DNA of 64,000 nucleotides, taken from NCBI GenBank assembly GCA_002421685.1, contig DISB01000007.1:1-64000 (forward strand). The letters run 5' to 3'. Shown piece by piece: positions 7,884 through 16,423 of the stretch. A model generated the notes under the pieces. The model saw only the letters and a program-made list of their open reading frames with translations. It searched no databases and had not been told where the DNA came from. Source of the stretch: Bacteroidetes bacterium UBA6221. GTDB taxonomy: Bacteria; Bacteroidota; Bacteroidia; Chitinophagales; Chitinophagaceae. The stretch's first letter is position 1. The number at the start of each line of letters is the position of its first letter. Made by a program: the position numbers and the translations under genes.

Positions 7884-8263
7884 CCTACATATTCCTCAAA
7901 CAACCTTTGTAGCGTAGCACCCAGGTCGTTGGTAATGCCGGGGTGGGGGCGCGAGGTTTGAATAACAGAGCTACGCACAGCCGTGAGCCAGCGGAAGCGC
8001 GAGGCGATATCGAAGGTGGCAATATTGCCGCCATCCTTTTGCCCGCAGCATACTTTCTCAAACGATTGGAGGTTGGCACGGATGAGCTCGATATCTGTTT
8101 CGGGGTCGAGCGCCAGCAGGCGTGCTTCGTCCAGGTGTATTTTACAATCGATAAAATCGCTCTTGTTGGCGCAGAGCACTACCCCCACGTTGATGAACTC
8201 TTCCCGTTCTACCCGTGGCACTACGCGGACAACCGCATATTCATATAAGTGCCTGGCGTGCAT
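7880..8263 (-). CDS. DUF3037 family protein
   Basis: The 127-residue protein matches DUF3037, with the hallmark YEYAVVRVVPRVEREEFINVGVV followed by a cysteine and a conserved SRFRWLTAVRSS. The family has no established biochemical role. The gene starts inside the 3' end of the upstream HipA-like kinase gene (23-base overlap), which suggests translational coupling. The pair HipA-like kinase plus DUF3037 is known to occur together in many bacteria, so a joint function is likely. Its stop overlaps that of the convergent SDR gene. No membrane segment or signal peptide is visible. Confidence 0.9.
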   Translation of the reverse strand: MHARHLYEYAVVRVVPRVEREEFINVGVVLCANKSDFIDCKIHLDEARLLALDPETDIELIRANLQSFEKVCCGQKDGGNIATFDIASRFRWLTAVRSSVIQTSRPHPGITNDLGATLQRLFEEYVG

Positions 8264-9041
8264 GTTGTGCTTCTTTTACAAAGTTATCAGAATGGGCCAA
8301 ACGTGTATTTAAAAACTGTTCGTACACGGCTCTTTGCCCGGCAGGGTTGTCCGTTTCGCCCGTGGCTTCCAGCCAGTCGTCGGGCAGGCCGGACACGATG
8401 TGGTGTATAGCAGCAGGGGTAAGCAATTGTTGATACGCTTCATTTACCTCGTTGAGCTGTGCTGCAAACGGCAGCAGCACATGGTCTTTTATCAGCGTGA
8501 AGGGCGATAAAGCCTGTTGCTCCCAATTGTTCCAGGAATGATGAAACAGGAACGACGCGCCGTGGTCTATCAGCCATAGCTCTTTGTGCCACATCAGCAT
8601 ATTGGTATTGCGGTAGGTCCTGTCTACATTGGTAATAAATGCATCGAGCCATACAATGCGCGAAGCCAATAAAGGCTCTACCTGCATGGCTACGGGGTCG
8701 TAATTGACTGCGCCCGACAAAAAATGCAGGGCCAGGTTCAGCCCCTTGCTGGCTTTCAGCAGGTCTTGTATTTCCTCGTCGCCCTCGGTGCGGCCAAACG
8801 CTTCGTCCAGTTCGGCAAAAACCAGTTCGGGTATTTTAAGGCCCAGCAGGCGGGCTATTTCGCCGCCCAGGTATTCGGCTATCAGCGCCTTTTCGCGCTG
8901 CCCCGCACCCCTGAACTTGACCACGTATTTGAAACCATCGTCGGCCTCGGCCAATGCGGGCAGCGAGCCACCCTCGCGCAGGGGCAGCAGGTAGCGTAAA
9001 ATATTTACAGTTCGCAGATGTTCAGTTCGCGTCATGTGCAT
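8241..9041 (-). CDS. HipA-like kinase family protein
   Basis: The 266-residue protein resembles the short HipA-like kinases. It has a KYVVKFRG segment where the nucleotide-binding lysine is expected. A catalytic-loop equivalent NVDRTYRNTN and a metal-binding IDHGASF segment follow in the middle. HipA proteins phosphorylate target proteins, and some act as toxins with the HipB antitoxin. No HipB-like helix-turn-helix gene is adjacent. The partner is DUF3037, whose start lies within this gene. It could be a stand-alone protein kinase or a lineage-specific regulator. The kinase assignment is from motif layout; activity is not shown. Confidence 0.85.
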   Translation of the reverse strand: MHMTRTEHLRTVNILRYLLPLREGGSLPALAEADDGFKYVVKFRGAGQREKALIAEYLGGEIARLLGLKIPELVFAELDEAFGRTEGDEEIQDLLKASKGLNLALHFLSGAVNYDPVAMQVEPLLASRIVWLDAFITNVDRTYRNTNMLMWHKELWLIDHGASFLFHHSWNNWEQQALSPFTLIKDHVLLPFAAQLNEVNEAYQQLLTPAAIHHIVSGLPDDWLEATGETDNPAGQRAVYEQFLNTRLAHSDNFVKEAQHARQALI

Positions 9042-9107
9042 GAAAAAGCCAGGTGTAAAATTAGTTGTTCCGGCAGAAAGGGGCTGTAGTATTTTTGGAA
9101 GCCGATA

Positions 9108-9767
9108 TTACAACTCAAACAAGCTGCTGTAAGCCTCTATATCGGCCATGCCGCCCATGTGTTTGAGCCTGCCGTTGTGCAGCAGGTACAGCTCGTCGGC
9201 TATGTTTTTCAGGTAATGAAAATTATGGTCGGTGATGATGATGCCTTTACGCTGCCTTATAGTTTGCAGGTAGTCCAGCAGTTTCTCTACCAGCAACGGG
9301 CTGAGGTGAGTAAAGGGTTCGTCGAGCATAGTGAACAAGGCAGGCGATTGTAATAGAGCGTATATTTCCACCAGCCTGCCCGTGCTGCCATGCAACGAGC
9401 CCGCTGATTGTGTGGGGGAAATTTCTACCCCGAAGGTTTCTATAAAATGTGGGAGGTGGAGGTTGAAGTCGTGGAAAATGCTTTTCACAGTTTTGCCACG
9501 TGGCAGAAACTGTTGTTGGGGCAGGTAATTGACGGCATTGGCTTGCAGGTAAGGATAGGGTGTGTGCTTTCCATCTATACGCAAGGATTTGGATTCAGGC
9601 CGCAGCGTGCCGAACATTATTTTCATCAGCGAGCTTTTGCCCGACCCGTTGTTGCCCGCCAGGCCTGTAATCGTGCCAGTGGTTGACTTGATATAGATGC
9701 CTGAAAGTATAGTGCGCAGCCCGTAGCGCAGTATGATTCCGTCTGCCTCGAATGTATGTTGCATCAT
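9108..9767 (-). CDS. ABC transporter ATP-binding protein with divergent signature motif
   Basis: The 219-residue ATPase has a clear Walker A (GNNGSGKSS, 38-46), a Q-loop glutamine in YLPQQQF (81-87), Walker B ending in Asp149-Glu150, and an H-loop His181. The signature segment is unusual: where LSGGQ is expected, it reads SLHGSTGR (124-131). The following helix EIYALLQSP still fits the family. ATP binding and hydrolysis are therefore likely, but the signature contact is altered. The gene overlaps the 3' end of the small membrane protein gene at 9764 by four bases (ATGA), so the pair probably makes one complex. The transported substrate is unknown. Confidence 0.88.
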   Translation of the reverse strand: MMQHTFEADGIILRYGLRTILSGIYIKSTTGTITGLAGNNGSGKSSLMKIMFGTLRPESKSLRIDGKHTPYPYLQANAVNYLPQQQFLPRGKTVKSIFHDFNLHLPHFIETFGVEISPTQSAGSLHGSTGRLVEIYALLQSPALFTMLDEPFTHLSPLLVEKLLDYLQTIRQRKGIIITDHNFHYLKNIADELYLLHNGRLKHMGGMADIEAYSSLFEL

Positions 9768-10087
9768 GGCGTTACGGGTGGGGCTATTTTATGAACGATG
9801 AGCAATGCAGCGAAGTACAGCGATAAGTCTGTAATCATAGCATATAACAGCAATGTTTTTTTAGAGATGTGCAGGTTGTGGTAATAATAAAAATTGTCGC
9901 GGTGCAGGTGGCTGACGAAATACAGCAGGAAAGCGGTGGTAAAGAGCTTGAACCATGTGAGGGGAACGAGGGAGCTGAAACCAGATTGCGAATATATCGC
10001 AGCAGATATCAGCGTCAGCAATATAGCCGGCAGCCTTATACGGTGAAAGAGAGCAGTATGGAGGAAAATTCTTTTCAAATGATACAA
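9764..10087 (-). CDS. Small membrane protein, probable partner of the ABC ATPase
   Basis: The 107-residue protein has about three hydrophobic segments, at roughly residues 18-34, 46-62 and 80-102. The rest is basic and rich in aromatic residues, with HRDNFYYYHNLHISK between segments two and three. I do not recognise a family. It overlaps the downstream ATPase gene by four bases, so it is translationally coupled to it. With only about three membrane spans it would need to oligomerise or join another subunit to form a normal ABC channel. It may instead anchor or regulate the ATPase. Confidence 0.7.
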   Translation of the reverse strand: MYHLKRIFLHTALFHRIRLPAILLTLISAAIYSQSGFSSLVPLTWFKLFTTAFLLYFVSHLHRDNFYYYHNLHISKKTLLLYAMITDLSLYFAALLIVHKIAPPVTP

Positions 10088-10211
10088 GAGGTTTGTATCA
10101 TTAAAAATAAGGCGACTGTATTAGCCTTGTGCTATATGGTATGTTAAAAATATCAACCATCTTGTGAGGCTTCATCGGTGCCTTTGCCGCACCTTCGTTA
10201 ATTAAAACGAA

Positions 10212-10236
10212 AAGGGCTGCGTAAAAGCGGCCCCTT
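10212..10236 (-). terminator. Intrinsic terminator after the tpl gene
   Basis: The arms aagggctgc and gcggcccctt form a stem with one bulge, 26 bases past the stop codon. Read on the minus strand it is followed by ttttcgttttaatta, a T-rich tail, which fits an intrinsic terminator for the tnaA-tpl transcript. Confidence 0.55.
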
Positions 10237-10262
10237 CTATTTAACACTAACTCAGAAAGTCT

Positions 10263-11642
10263 TTACAATTTTTCGAACCTGGCCTGGAAGAACCTGAGGT
10301 ATTTTGGTTCATATACCATCTTCATGCCTTTAATACGGCTTCGTTTTTGGTATACCCTCAGGGCAGACTCTGCTATCACGTCCATATGCGCCTGGGTATA
10401 TACCCTGCGGGGAATGGTGAGCCTTACCAGTTCCAGTTTAGGATAATAATTATCGCCATTAGCTTTTCTGCCTGCGGATACAATACCCCTTTCCATGGTC
10501 CTGATGCCGGAATCAAGGTATATTTCCGCCGCCAGTGTCTGCGCCGGGAATACATCTTGCGAGAGATGAGGCAGGAATTTTTTTGCATCAATAAAAATTC
10601 CGTGTCCGCCTATGGGCTTTACCACCGGTATGCCGAAGTCCATCATTTTTTCGCCCAGGTATATCACCTGGCCTATCCTTGCCTTCATATGCTCGTCTTC
10701 CACGCTCTCGCCTATGCCAATGGCCATAGCCTCCATATCCCTGCCGGCTAAACCGCCATAAGTATGCAGCCCTTCGTAAACGACTACCATGTTGCGGGCT
10801 TCTTCAAACAAGTCCCAGTCATTCAGCGCAAGAAACCCGCCGATATTCACCAACGCATCTTTCTTGGCGCTCATTGTAGCCCCGTCTGTATAGGAGCATA
10901 TTTCCTTTACTATTTGTTTAACGGATTTGTCAGCATATCCCTTTTCCCTTTGCTGTATGAACCAGGCGTTTTCGGCTACACGTGTCATGTCCAGTATGAT
11001 GCGGATGCCCAGCTTTTTTGTATACGCCCTCAGCTCTTTCAGGTTCTTCATGCTTATGGGCTGGCCGCCTGCCATATTTACGGTGGTGGCTATGCTTATG
11101 TAAGGAATCTTTGAAGCGCCATATTTCTTTACCAGGCGTTCCAGCTTTGCCAGGTCAACATTGCCTTTGAACGGGAATTCGTTCTCAGCGTCGTGGGCCT
11201 CGTCGATAATGATGTCTTCAAACTTGCCGCCGGCAAGTTCCTGGTGCAGGCGTGTGGTGGTGAAGTACATATTGCCGGGTATCACGTCGCCTTTTTTTAT
11301 CATTATCTGCGACAGGATATTCTCCGCACCACGCCCCTGGTGGGTGGGCACCAGGTATTCGTAACCATATACTTCTTTTGCCACTTTTTCCAGGTTGTAG
11401 AAGTTCCGGCTGCCCGCATAGGCTTCGTCGCCCAGCATCATACCCGCCCATTGCCGGTCGCTCATCGCCGATGTGCCGCTGTCGGTCAGCAGATCTATAT
11501 AAACGTCCTCTGATTTTAAAAGGAAGGTATTGTAACCGGCTTTTTGCAAGGCAGCCTTGCGTTGCGCCGGTGTGGTCATTTTCAGGAGCTCCACCATTTT
11601 TATTTTATATGGCTCCGCCCAGCTTCTTTTCATTTTTTGCAT
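10263..11642 (-). CDS. tpl: Probable tyrosine phenol-lyase
   Basis: The 459-residue PLP enzyme belongs to the tryptophanase/tyrosine phenol-lyase family, which splits its amino acid to pyruvate, ammonia and phenol or indole. The PLP lysine is in SAKKD (K260-K261). Substrate-determining positions follow tyrosine phenol-lyase: MYFTTTR (Thr128) where tryptophanase has FDTT, TMERGIVSAGR with the key Arg385, and YLRFFQARF with Phe451 where tryptophanase has LRHF. By these marks tyrosine phenol-lyase is the better name, although automatic annotation often calls both copies tryptophanase. It lies 26 bases downstream of the tnaA-like paralogue, so the two are co-transcribed. A terminator follows. The start could also be the ATG three codons in. 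Confidence 0.82.
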   Translation of the reverse strand: MQKMKRSWAEPYKIKMVELLKMTTPAQRKAALQKAGYNTFLLKSEDVYIDLLTDSGTSAMSDRQWAGMMLGDEAYAGSRNFYNLEKVAKEVYGYEYLVPTHQGRGAENILSQIMIKKGDVIPGNMYFTTTRLHQELAGGKFEDIIIDEAHDAENEFPFKGNVDLAKLERLVKKYGASKIPYISIATTVNMAGGQPISMKNLKELRAYTKKLGIRIILDMTRVAENAWFIQQREKGYADKSVKQIVKEICSYTDGATMSAKKDALVNIGGFLALNDWDLFEEARNMVVVYEGLHTYGGLAGRDMEAMAIGIGESVEDEHMKARIGQVIYLGEKMMDFGIPVVKPIGGHGIFIDAKKFLPHLSQDVFPAQTLAAEIYLDSGIRTMERGIVSAGRKANGDNYYPKLELVRLTIPRRVYTQAHMDVIAESALRVYQKRSRIKGMKMVYEPKYLRFFQARFEKL

Positions 11643-11668
11643 AGAAACTTTAGTTGTTGAATGTTATT

Positions 11669-13042
11669 TTATAATACAGGTTGCAGTTTGGCAGTGAAAT
11701 GCCTGAGCATCGGGGCTTCTTCGATTATTTTCAGCCCTCTTATGTCCTGCCGTTTGCTGTACACTTCGATTATTACTTCGGCTACGTAGTCAATATGGCT
11801 TTGGGTGTACACCCTGCGGGGTATAGCCAGCCGCACCAGTTCCATAGCCGCCGGAATAAGTTTTCCGTCTCCGTTGGTTTTGCCGAACATCAGTGAACCT
11901 ATCTCCACGCTGCGTATGCCACCCTCGATATACAAAGCCCCCGCCAGCGCCTGTGCGGGATATTGTTCTACAGGAATATGCGGCAGGAACTCCCTCGCAT
12001 CCAGGTAAACAGCGTGGCCTCCGGCAGGCTGCATCACAGGCACGTTTGCATCTATCAGCTTGTTGGTCAGGTATTCTATACTGCGTATGCGGTATTGCAG
12101 GTAATCTTCATGAAGCACTTCTTCCAGGCCAATGGCTATAGCTTCCAGGTCGCGGCCGGCAAGACCGCCATAAGTGGGAAAACCTTCGGTCACTATCAAT
12201 AAATTTCTGCACTCCTGCGCCAGTTTCTGGTCGTGCATGGCCAGGAAGCCCCCGATATTGGCGAAGGCATCTTTCTTGGCGCTCATGGTGCAACCGTCTG
12301 CATACGAGAATATCTCCTGCGCAATTTCTTTAACGGATTTATCTGCATACCCGCTTTCGCGTTGTTTGATGAAGTATGAGTTTTCAGCAAACCGGCAGGC
12401 ATCAATGAACAGCGGGATGTTATGCTCAGTACATATTTCCCTTACTTCCTTAATGTTCTTCATGCTCACGGGCTGGCCGCCGCCTGAATTATTGGTGATG
12501 GTGATGATACAAAGCGGGATATTTTCCGCGCCTTTCTCGTAAATAAATTTCTCCAAAGCCACCGTATCCATGTTGCCTTTGAAAGGGGCGGGCACACGCA
12601 GGCGCTTCCCTTCTTCGCACAACATATCAATGCCCTCGGCGCCTGTCATTTCTATATTGGCGCGTGTAGTATCAAACAATGTATTGCTTACAAAATATTT
12701 TCCTTCGCCGCCCAGTATACTGAACAGTATTTTTTCGGCAGCCCTGCCCTGGTGGGTGGGTATGATATGCGGCATGCCGGTGATGTCCCGCACCGCATCC
12801 CTGAAGCGGTAGAAACTCGGGCTCCCCGCATAAGATTCGTCGCCCCTCATAATACCGGCCCATTGATTGCTGCTCATCGCGCTGGTGCCACTGTCGGTCA
12901 GCAAATCTATCAGCACTTTCTCGGCGTCAATGAGGAACAGGTTGTTATGTGCTTCCCTGAGTATTTTTATTCGCTGCTCCCTGGTGGTAAAGTTGATGGG
13001 TTCTACCGATTTTATCCTGAAAGGTTCTATTATAGTATGCAT
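11669..13042 (-). CDS. tnaA: Tryptophanase (tryptophan indole-lyase)
   Basis: The 457-residue PLP-dependent lyase cleaves L-tryptophan to indole, pyruvate and ammonia. The PLP site is SAKKD at 254-258. Tryptophanase-type residues are seen: LFDTTR with Asp124, VEIGS near the C terminus, and MLRHFTAKL with His448. These match the tryptophanase Asp and His that recognise the indole ring and differ from the downstream tpl paralogue. The C terminus IPRRVYTQSHID is shared by both. It is the first gene of a two-gene operon. No TnaC-like leader peptide is obvious in the 130 bases upstream. Indole made here might act as a signal; that is inference from other bacteria. Confidence 0.88.
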   Translation of the reverse strand: MHTIIEPFRIKSVEPINFTTREQRIKILREAHNNLFLIDAEKVLIDLLTDSGTSAMSSNQWAGIMRGDESYAGSPSFYRFRDAVRDITGMPHIIPTHQGRAAEKILFSILGGEGKYFVSNTLFDTTRANIEMTGAEGIDMLCEEGKRLRVPAPFKGNMDTVALEKFIYEKGAENIPLCIITITNNSGGGQPVSMKNIKEVREICTEHNIPLFIDACRFAENSYFIKQRESGYADKSVKEIAQEIFSYADGCTMSAKKDAFANIGGFLAMHDQKLAQECRNLLIVTEGFPTYGGLAGRDLEAIAIGLEEVLHEDYLQYRIRSIEYLTNKLIDANVPVMQPAGGHAVYLDAREFLPHIPVEQYPAQALAGALYIEGGIRSVEIGSLMFGKTNGDGKLIPAAMELVRLAIPRRVYTQSHIDYVAEVIIEVYSKRQDIRGLKIIEEAPMLRHFTAKLQPVL

Positions 13043-13173
13043 GTCTATCCTAAAAAAATGTTTGTTTGTTTTTATATCGCGGTAAATCTGGCATTATTTG
13101 GGAGAGAAGCATATGACATTAGTCATTACCGGGCGTTTAGATGCCAGATAATGAAGATGATTTTTGTCATCTT

Positions 13174-13797
13174 ATGTACTTTCGTAGTGTGAAACAACCA
13201 CGGATAATTATTATTGTCATATTATTTCTTTGTTCTTGTGCGGGTGATGACATTACGAGGGATGATAAGGGTAACAAAGTATTCACTTACGAACCTACGG
13301 GCTGGCAGATGGTGTTGCCGGCCGGCTGGGAAGCACTCAATAAATCTGATAGAGATAAACTGGCCTACAAGGCGGAAAATTATTACGAGGAGGGTATTGC
13401 TGCGAAGAAGCGGGAAGGGGATAAAAAAATCATACTGGCGGTGCGTAAAGGTGAAAAGGACATGAATGCGGTGTATGCATTTATCCGCAGTTATGAACGG
13501 GATGAGGACTTCCCCGATTTAGAAGAGTTGCTCACGCAGCAATACCGCAGCTATGCCACGGGCGAATATAGCGCAGATTCGTCCCTGGTGCAGGAAGATC
13601 TCAGCGGTATTGTATTTGACAAGGCCATCTTAAAGGTGAGTTATGCGGGCAAGCCCTACTTTACATACATCACCTATAGTACCATGCTGGACACGCTCAA
13701 TTTTGGCGTAAGTATAGTAACTAACAACGCCGCCGATGAGCAGATGCTGGTGGAAAATTTCAGGAAGTCGGCAAAGAGTATAACTGTTGGGCGGTAA
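13174..13797 (+). CDS. Putative lipoprotein of unknown function
   Basis: The 207-residue protein starts at the ATG at 13174, since the signal sequence begins shortly after (hydrophobic IIIIVILFLCSC, with Cys22 as probable lipidation site). A start at 13141 would add 11 hydrophilic residues before it. The mature part contains TGWQMVLPAGWEAL, a pattern seen in small PsbP/DUF1795-like proteins, but I do not claim a family. It is convergent with the MATE gene, and a perfect inverted repeat covers both stop codons. No operon partner lies on the same strand. Confidence 0.75.
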   Translation: MYFRSVKQPRIIIIVILFLCSCAGDDITRDDKGNKVFTYEPTGWQMVLPAGWEALNKSDRDKLAYKAENYYEEGIAAKKREGDKKIILAVRKGEKDMNAVYAFIRSYERDEDFPDLEELLTQQYRSYATGEYSADSSLVQEDLSGIVFDKAILKVSYAGKPYFTYITYSTMLDTLNFGVSIVTNNAADEQMLVENFRKSAKSITVGR

Positions 13798-13809
13798 CCA
13801 ACAGTTATA
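13779..13809. terminator. Bidirectional hairpin across two convergent stop codons
   Basis: A perfect 12-bp inverted repeat (tataactgttgg / ccaacagttata) with a 7-base loop spans the last codons and stops of both the lipoprotein gene and the MATE gene. The stem is inside both coding regions. T-tracts are short, so the terminator role is inferred from position and symmetry. Confidence 0.6.
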
Positions 13810-15235
13810 CCTTATGCTTTTTCCAATTGCCCTTACTGAACAACCAAAGCGTGAACAATCCCACCGAAGTTTCGGAAAAGAAGACACCCCAGAATACACC
13901 TTTATATCCCCAGTCGAGCATTATGGCCAGGAAGTAAGACAGTGGTATCTGTATCAGCCAGAAAAAGACGACGTTGATTTTCGTAGGTGTTTTAGTATCG
14001 CCTGCGCCGTTGAATGCCTGCACCGATACCATCCACCAGCCATATACGAAGAAGGAGTAGGAGAGTATACGTAGCCATGTACTCCCTACAGCTACCACCG
14101 CCTCGTCCTGCGTAAATATTCTAATGAGTGAATCGTTGAACAGGAAAAAAGCGACCGATACCAGCACGAGGAATATCATGTTGTACACACCTATTTTCCA
14201 TACCGACGATTCTGCACGGTCGGGGCGTTCGGCGCCCAGGTTCTGGCCCACAAGGGTTGCGGCGGCGTTAGACAATCCCCATGCGGGCATGGTAGTGAAC
14301 ATCATGATACGAATGGCTATAGTTGCACCGGCTACCGTTTCGCTGCCTATGTCTGACAATATACGCATCAGGAAGATCCAGGAAGTCATAGCGATAATCA
14401 TCTGCCCTACACCACCCAGCGATGTCTTGATGATGTGGAGCATAATACCCGCGTCGAAATACATCTGTGTTATTTTGGCGCGGATATGTTTACCTCCCTT
14501 TGCCAGTACCCATAGCTGTATTACCACACCCGTGCCGCGCCCGATGTTGGTGGCGACGGCAGCGCCTTGTATGCCCATAGCCGGTATAGGTCCCCAGCCA
14601 AATATCAGGATGGGGTCGAGTACGATATTGATGATATTGGCCACCCATAATACTACCATTGCTATGGATGCATCGCCCGCCCCACGGTATATAGCATTAA
14701 TAACGAACAGCAGCATGATGACCACATTGCCGCCCAGCATCCATTGCGTGTATTTAGAGCCATGCTCTAAGCTCCATGCATCGGCACCCATAAGTGCAAG
14801 TAAATCTTTGGCAAAGAAGATACCTGCAAGGGCAAAAGGCAACGAGAGCAGTACAGTGAGTAATATGGCCTGTTTGGCTGTCGTTTCAGCAGCTTTTTTG
14901 TTCTTCTCGCCTATACGCCGTGCTACTATGGCTGTTACTCCCATAGATAGACCCATAGCTATGGAGTAGAGCAGGAACATATAAGTTTCGGTAAGTCCTA
15001 CTGCTGCTACTGCTGAGGCTCCCAGCTTGCCAACAAAGTAGATGTCAACTACTGCGAAAGTTGATTCCATGACCAGTTCGAGTATCATGGGCACTGCCAG
15101 CAGAAAGATGGCTTTCTTCAGGCCTATTTGCGTATAGTCTGCTTCTGTGCCAAGTATGGCGCTTTTCAGGGCCTGCCATATATTCGTCCTGGGTGTTATT
15201 ACTAATGTTTCCTGCGATATTTTGCCCTGTTCCAT
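13805..15235 (-). CDS. MATE family efflux transporter
   Basis: The 476-residue protein has about twelve hydrophobic segments and the typical MATE pattern, including PMILELVMESTFAVVDIYFVGKLGASAVAAVGL early in the chain and a matching second half around NAAATLVGQNLGA. MATE proteins export cationic drugs or metabolites in exchange for Na+ or H+. The N-terminal extension of about 35 residues is hydrophilic and probably cytoplasmic. The gene is on the same strand as the EamA-like transporter, 118 bases downstream of it. Substrate is unknown. Confidence 0.93.
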   Translation of the reverse strand: MEQGKISQETLVITPRTNIWQALKSAILGTEADYTQIGLKKAIFLLAVPMILELVMESTFAVVDIYFVGKLGASAVAAVGLTETYMFLLYSIAMGLSMGVTAIVARRIGEKNKKAAETTAKQAILLTVLLSLPFALAGIFFAKDLLALMGADAWSLEHGSKYTQWMLGGNVVIMLLFVINAIYRGAGDASIAMVVLWVANIINIVLDPILIFGWGPIPAMGIQGAAVATNIGRGTGVVIQLWVLAKGGKHIRAKITQMYFDAGIMLHIIKTSLGGVGQMIIAMTSWIFLMRILSDIGSETVAGATIAIRIMMFTTMPAWGLSNAAATLVGQNLGAERPDRAESSVWKIGVYNMIFLVLVSVAFFLFNDSLIRIFTQDEAVVAVGSTWLRILSYSFFVYGWWMVSVQAFNGAGDTKTPTKINVVFFWLIQIPLSYFLAIMLDWGYKGVFWGVFFSETSVGLFTLWLFSKGNWKKHKV

Positions 15236-15353
15236 CCGATAGTTATATTAAAATATTATTCGGTCAAAGGTACTATTGCACTACCAGCTTTTGCAGGTGG
15301 TAAAACAACATATTGCGGGTGGGAATGCGACAAAGTCACGTAAGGGAAATCAG

Positions 15354-16265
15354 TTATTCTATCCCGCCCCTATCCTCCACTAATGTCCCGGGGCGTTTGC
15401 CCGGGCGCAACACCCGCAGCATCTGCAGGAGTACCGACAAAAGTATCAGCCCCATGCCCATATAAAATTCGGGGCTGAGCATTTCGTATTCTTTGAAAAA
15501 GACAAATGCCAGCAGTATGCCATATACAGGCTCGAGGTTGACGCTAAGGGTGGAAGTAAAGGCGCTGATGTATTTAAGTGCATTGAGCGCCAGCGATTGC
15601 GCCCAGACAGTGCAGCAAAGACTGAGTATAATGAGCCATAGCCAGTCGTATGCGCCGGGTACCAGGTCCACGCTTTCGGTTGAGAAAACGATTTGCAGGG
15701 GTAATAGCAGGGTGATGAGCGACCAGCCGGCGGTCATTTCGTAAAACACCATTGTGCGCGCAGGATATTTATGGGCTATTTTTTTATTGAGTACGGTAAA
15801 CCACGAGCTTAATAAGGCTGCTATCACACCAAAGAGCACACCCCAGGCATATAGTTGCTGAAAACTATAAATGAGATATACTCCTGCTATGGCCAACAGG
15901 CCTAACAATAGCTCGGCCAGGTTGTGCTTGCTCTTGTTCACAAAGGGGTCGAGCAGGGAGGTAAATATGCTGGCGGTAGACAGGCATACCAGCGCCACCG
16001 AGGCGTTGGCAAACTTGATAGAACCGTAAAAAGCCACCCAATGCAGCCCTATGAGGCAGCCTATCCAGAACAGGCGGAACCGGTCGGCACGGGGCACGGG
16101 CACCCATTCTTTGCGGTAATATAGGATTACTGCCATAAACAGGGCGGTGAGCAACATACGGTACCATACCAGTACCGGCGCCGACAGGTCGATAGCCCGG
16201 CCCAGTACGGCTGTGAAACCCCACAATACCACCGCCAGGTGCATCTGCAACAGCGCTTTCTTCAT
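15354..16265 (-). CDS. DMT superfamily (EamA) transporter
   Basis: The 303-residue protein has ten predicted membrane segments in two repeated EamA halves. The first half starts MHLAVVLWGFTAVLGRAI and the second ends with the LEPVYGILLAFVFFKEYE pattern that marks EamA repeats. Family members export or import amino acids or metabolites; the substrate here is not indicated. It is divergent from the arginine decarboxylase-type gene across 158 bp. A functional link with polyamine metabolism is possible but not shown. The C-terminal tail is short and basic, then acidic. Confidence 0.9.
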   Translation of the reverse strand: MKKALLQMHLAVVLWGFTAVLGRAIDLSAPVLVWYRMLLTALFMAVILYYRKEWVPVPRADRFRLFWIGCLIGLHWVAFYGSIKFANASVALVCLSTASIFTSLLDPFVNKSKHNLAELLLGLLAIAGVYLIYSFQQLYAWGVLFGVIAALLSSWFTVLNKKIAHKYPARTMVFYEMTAGWSLITLLLPLQIVFSTESVDLVPGAYDWLWLIILSLCCTVWAQSLALNALKYISAFTSTLSVNLEPVYGILLAFVFFKEYEMLSPEFYMGMGLILLSVLLQMLRVLRPGKRPGTLVEDRGGIE

Positions 16266-16349
16266 TTGCTACCGGAAATAACAGGCAAACTTAAATTTTA
16301 AAATTAACCCTGCCCCAAAAATATTTTTTATAGAACCGGCCTGAACATT

Positions 16350-16379
16350 TTTGCATGAAATCAATTAGTTATAACTTTA
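16350..16379 (+). promoter_or_regulatory. Promoter of the arginine decarboxylase-type gene
   Basis: TTTG at 16350-16353 is 18 bases before TAACTTTA at 16372-16379. This is close to the Bacteroidota consensus TTTG-N19-TAnnTTTG. It would place the start of transcription about 38 bases before the ATG at 16424. Confidence 0.5.
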
Positions 16380-16423
16380 GTCGCTAAAACTTTAGAGGAT
16401 TACCCGAAATTTGCCGCCGTTAA

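Noticed and set aside
10263..13042. Two identical tryptophanases
   Set aside because: Specificity positions differ clearly between the copies, so one is better named tyrosine phenol-lyase.
14124..14969. Plus-strand frame of 281 codons
   Set aside because: Shadow of the MATE transporter gene on the other strand.
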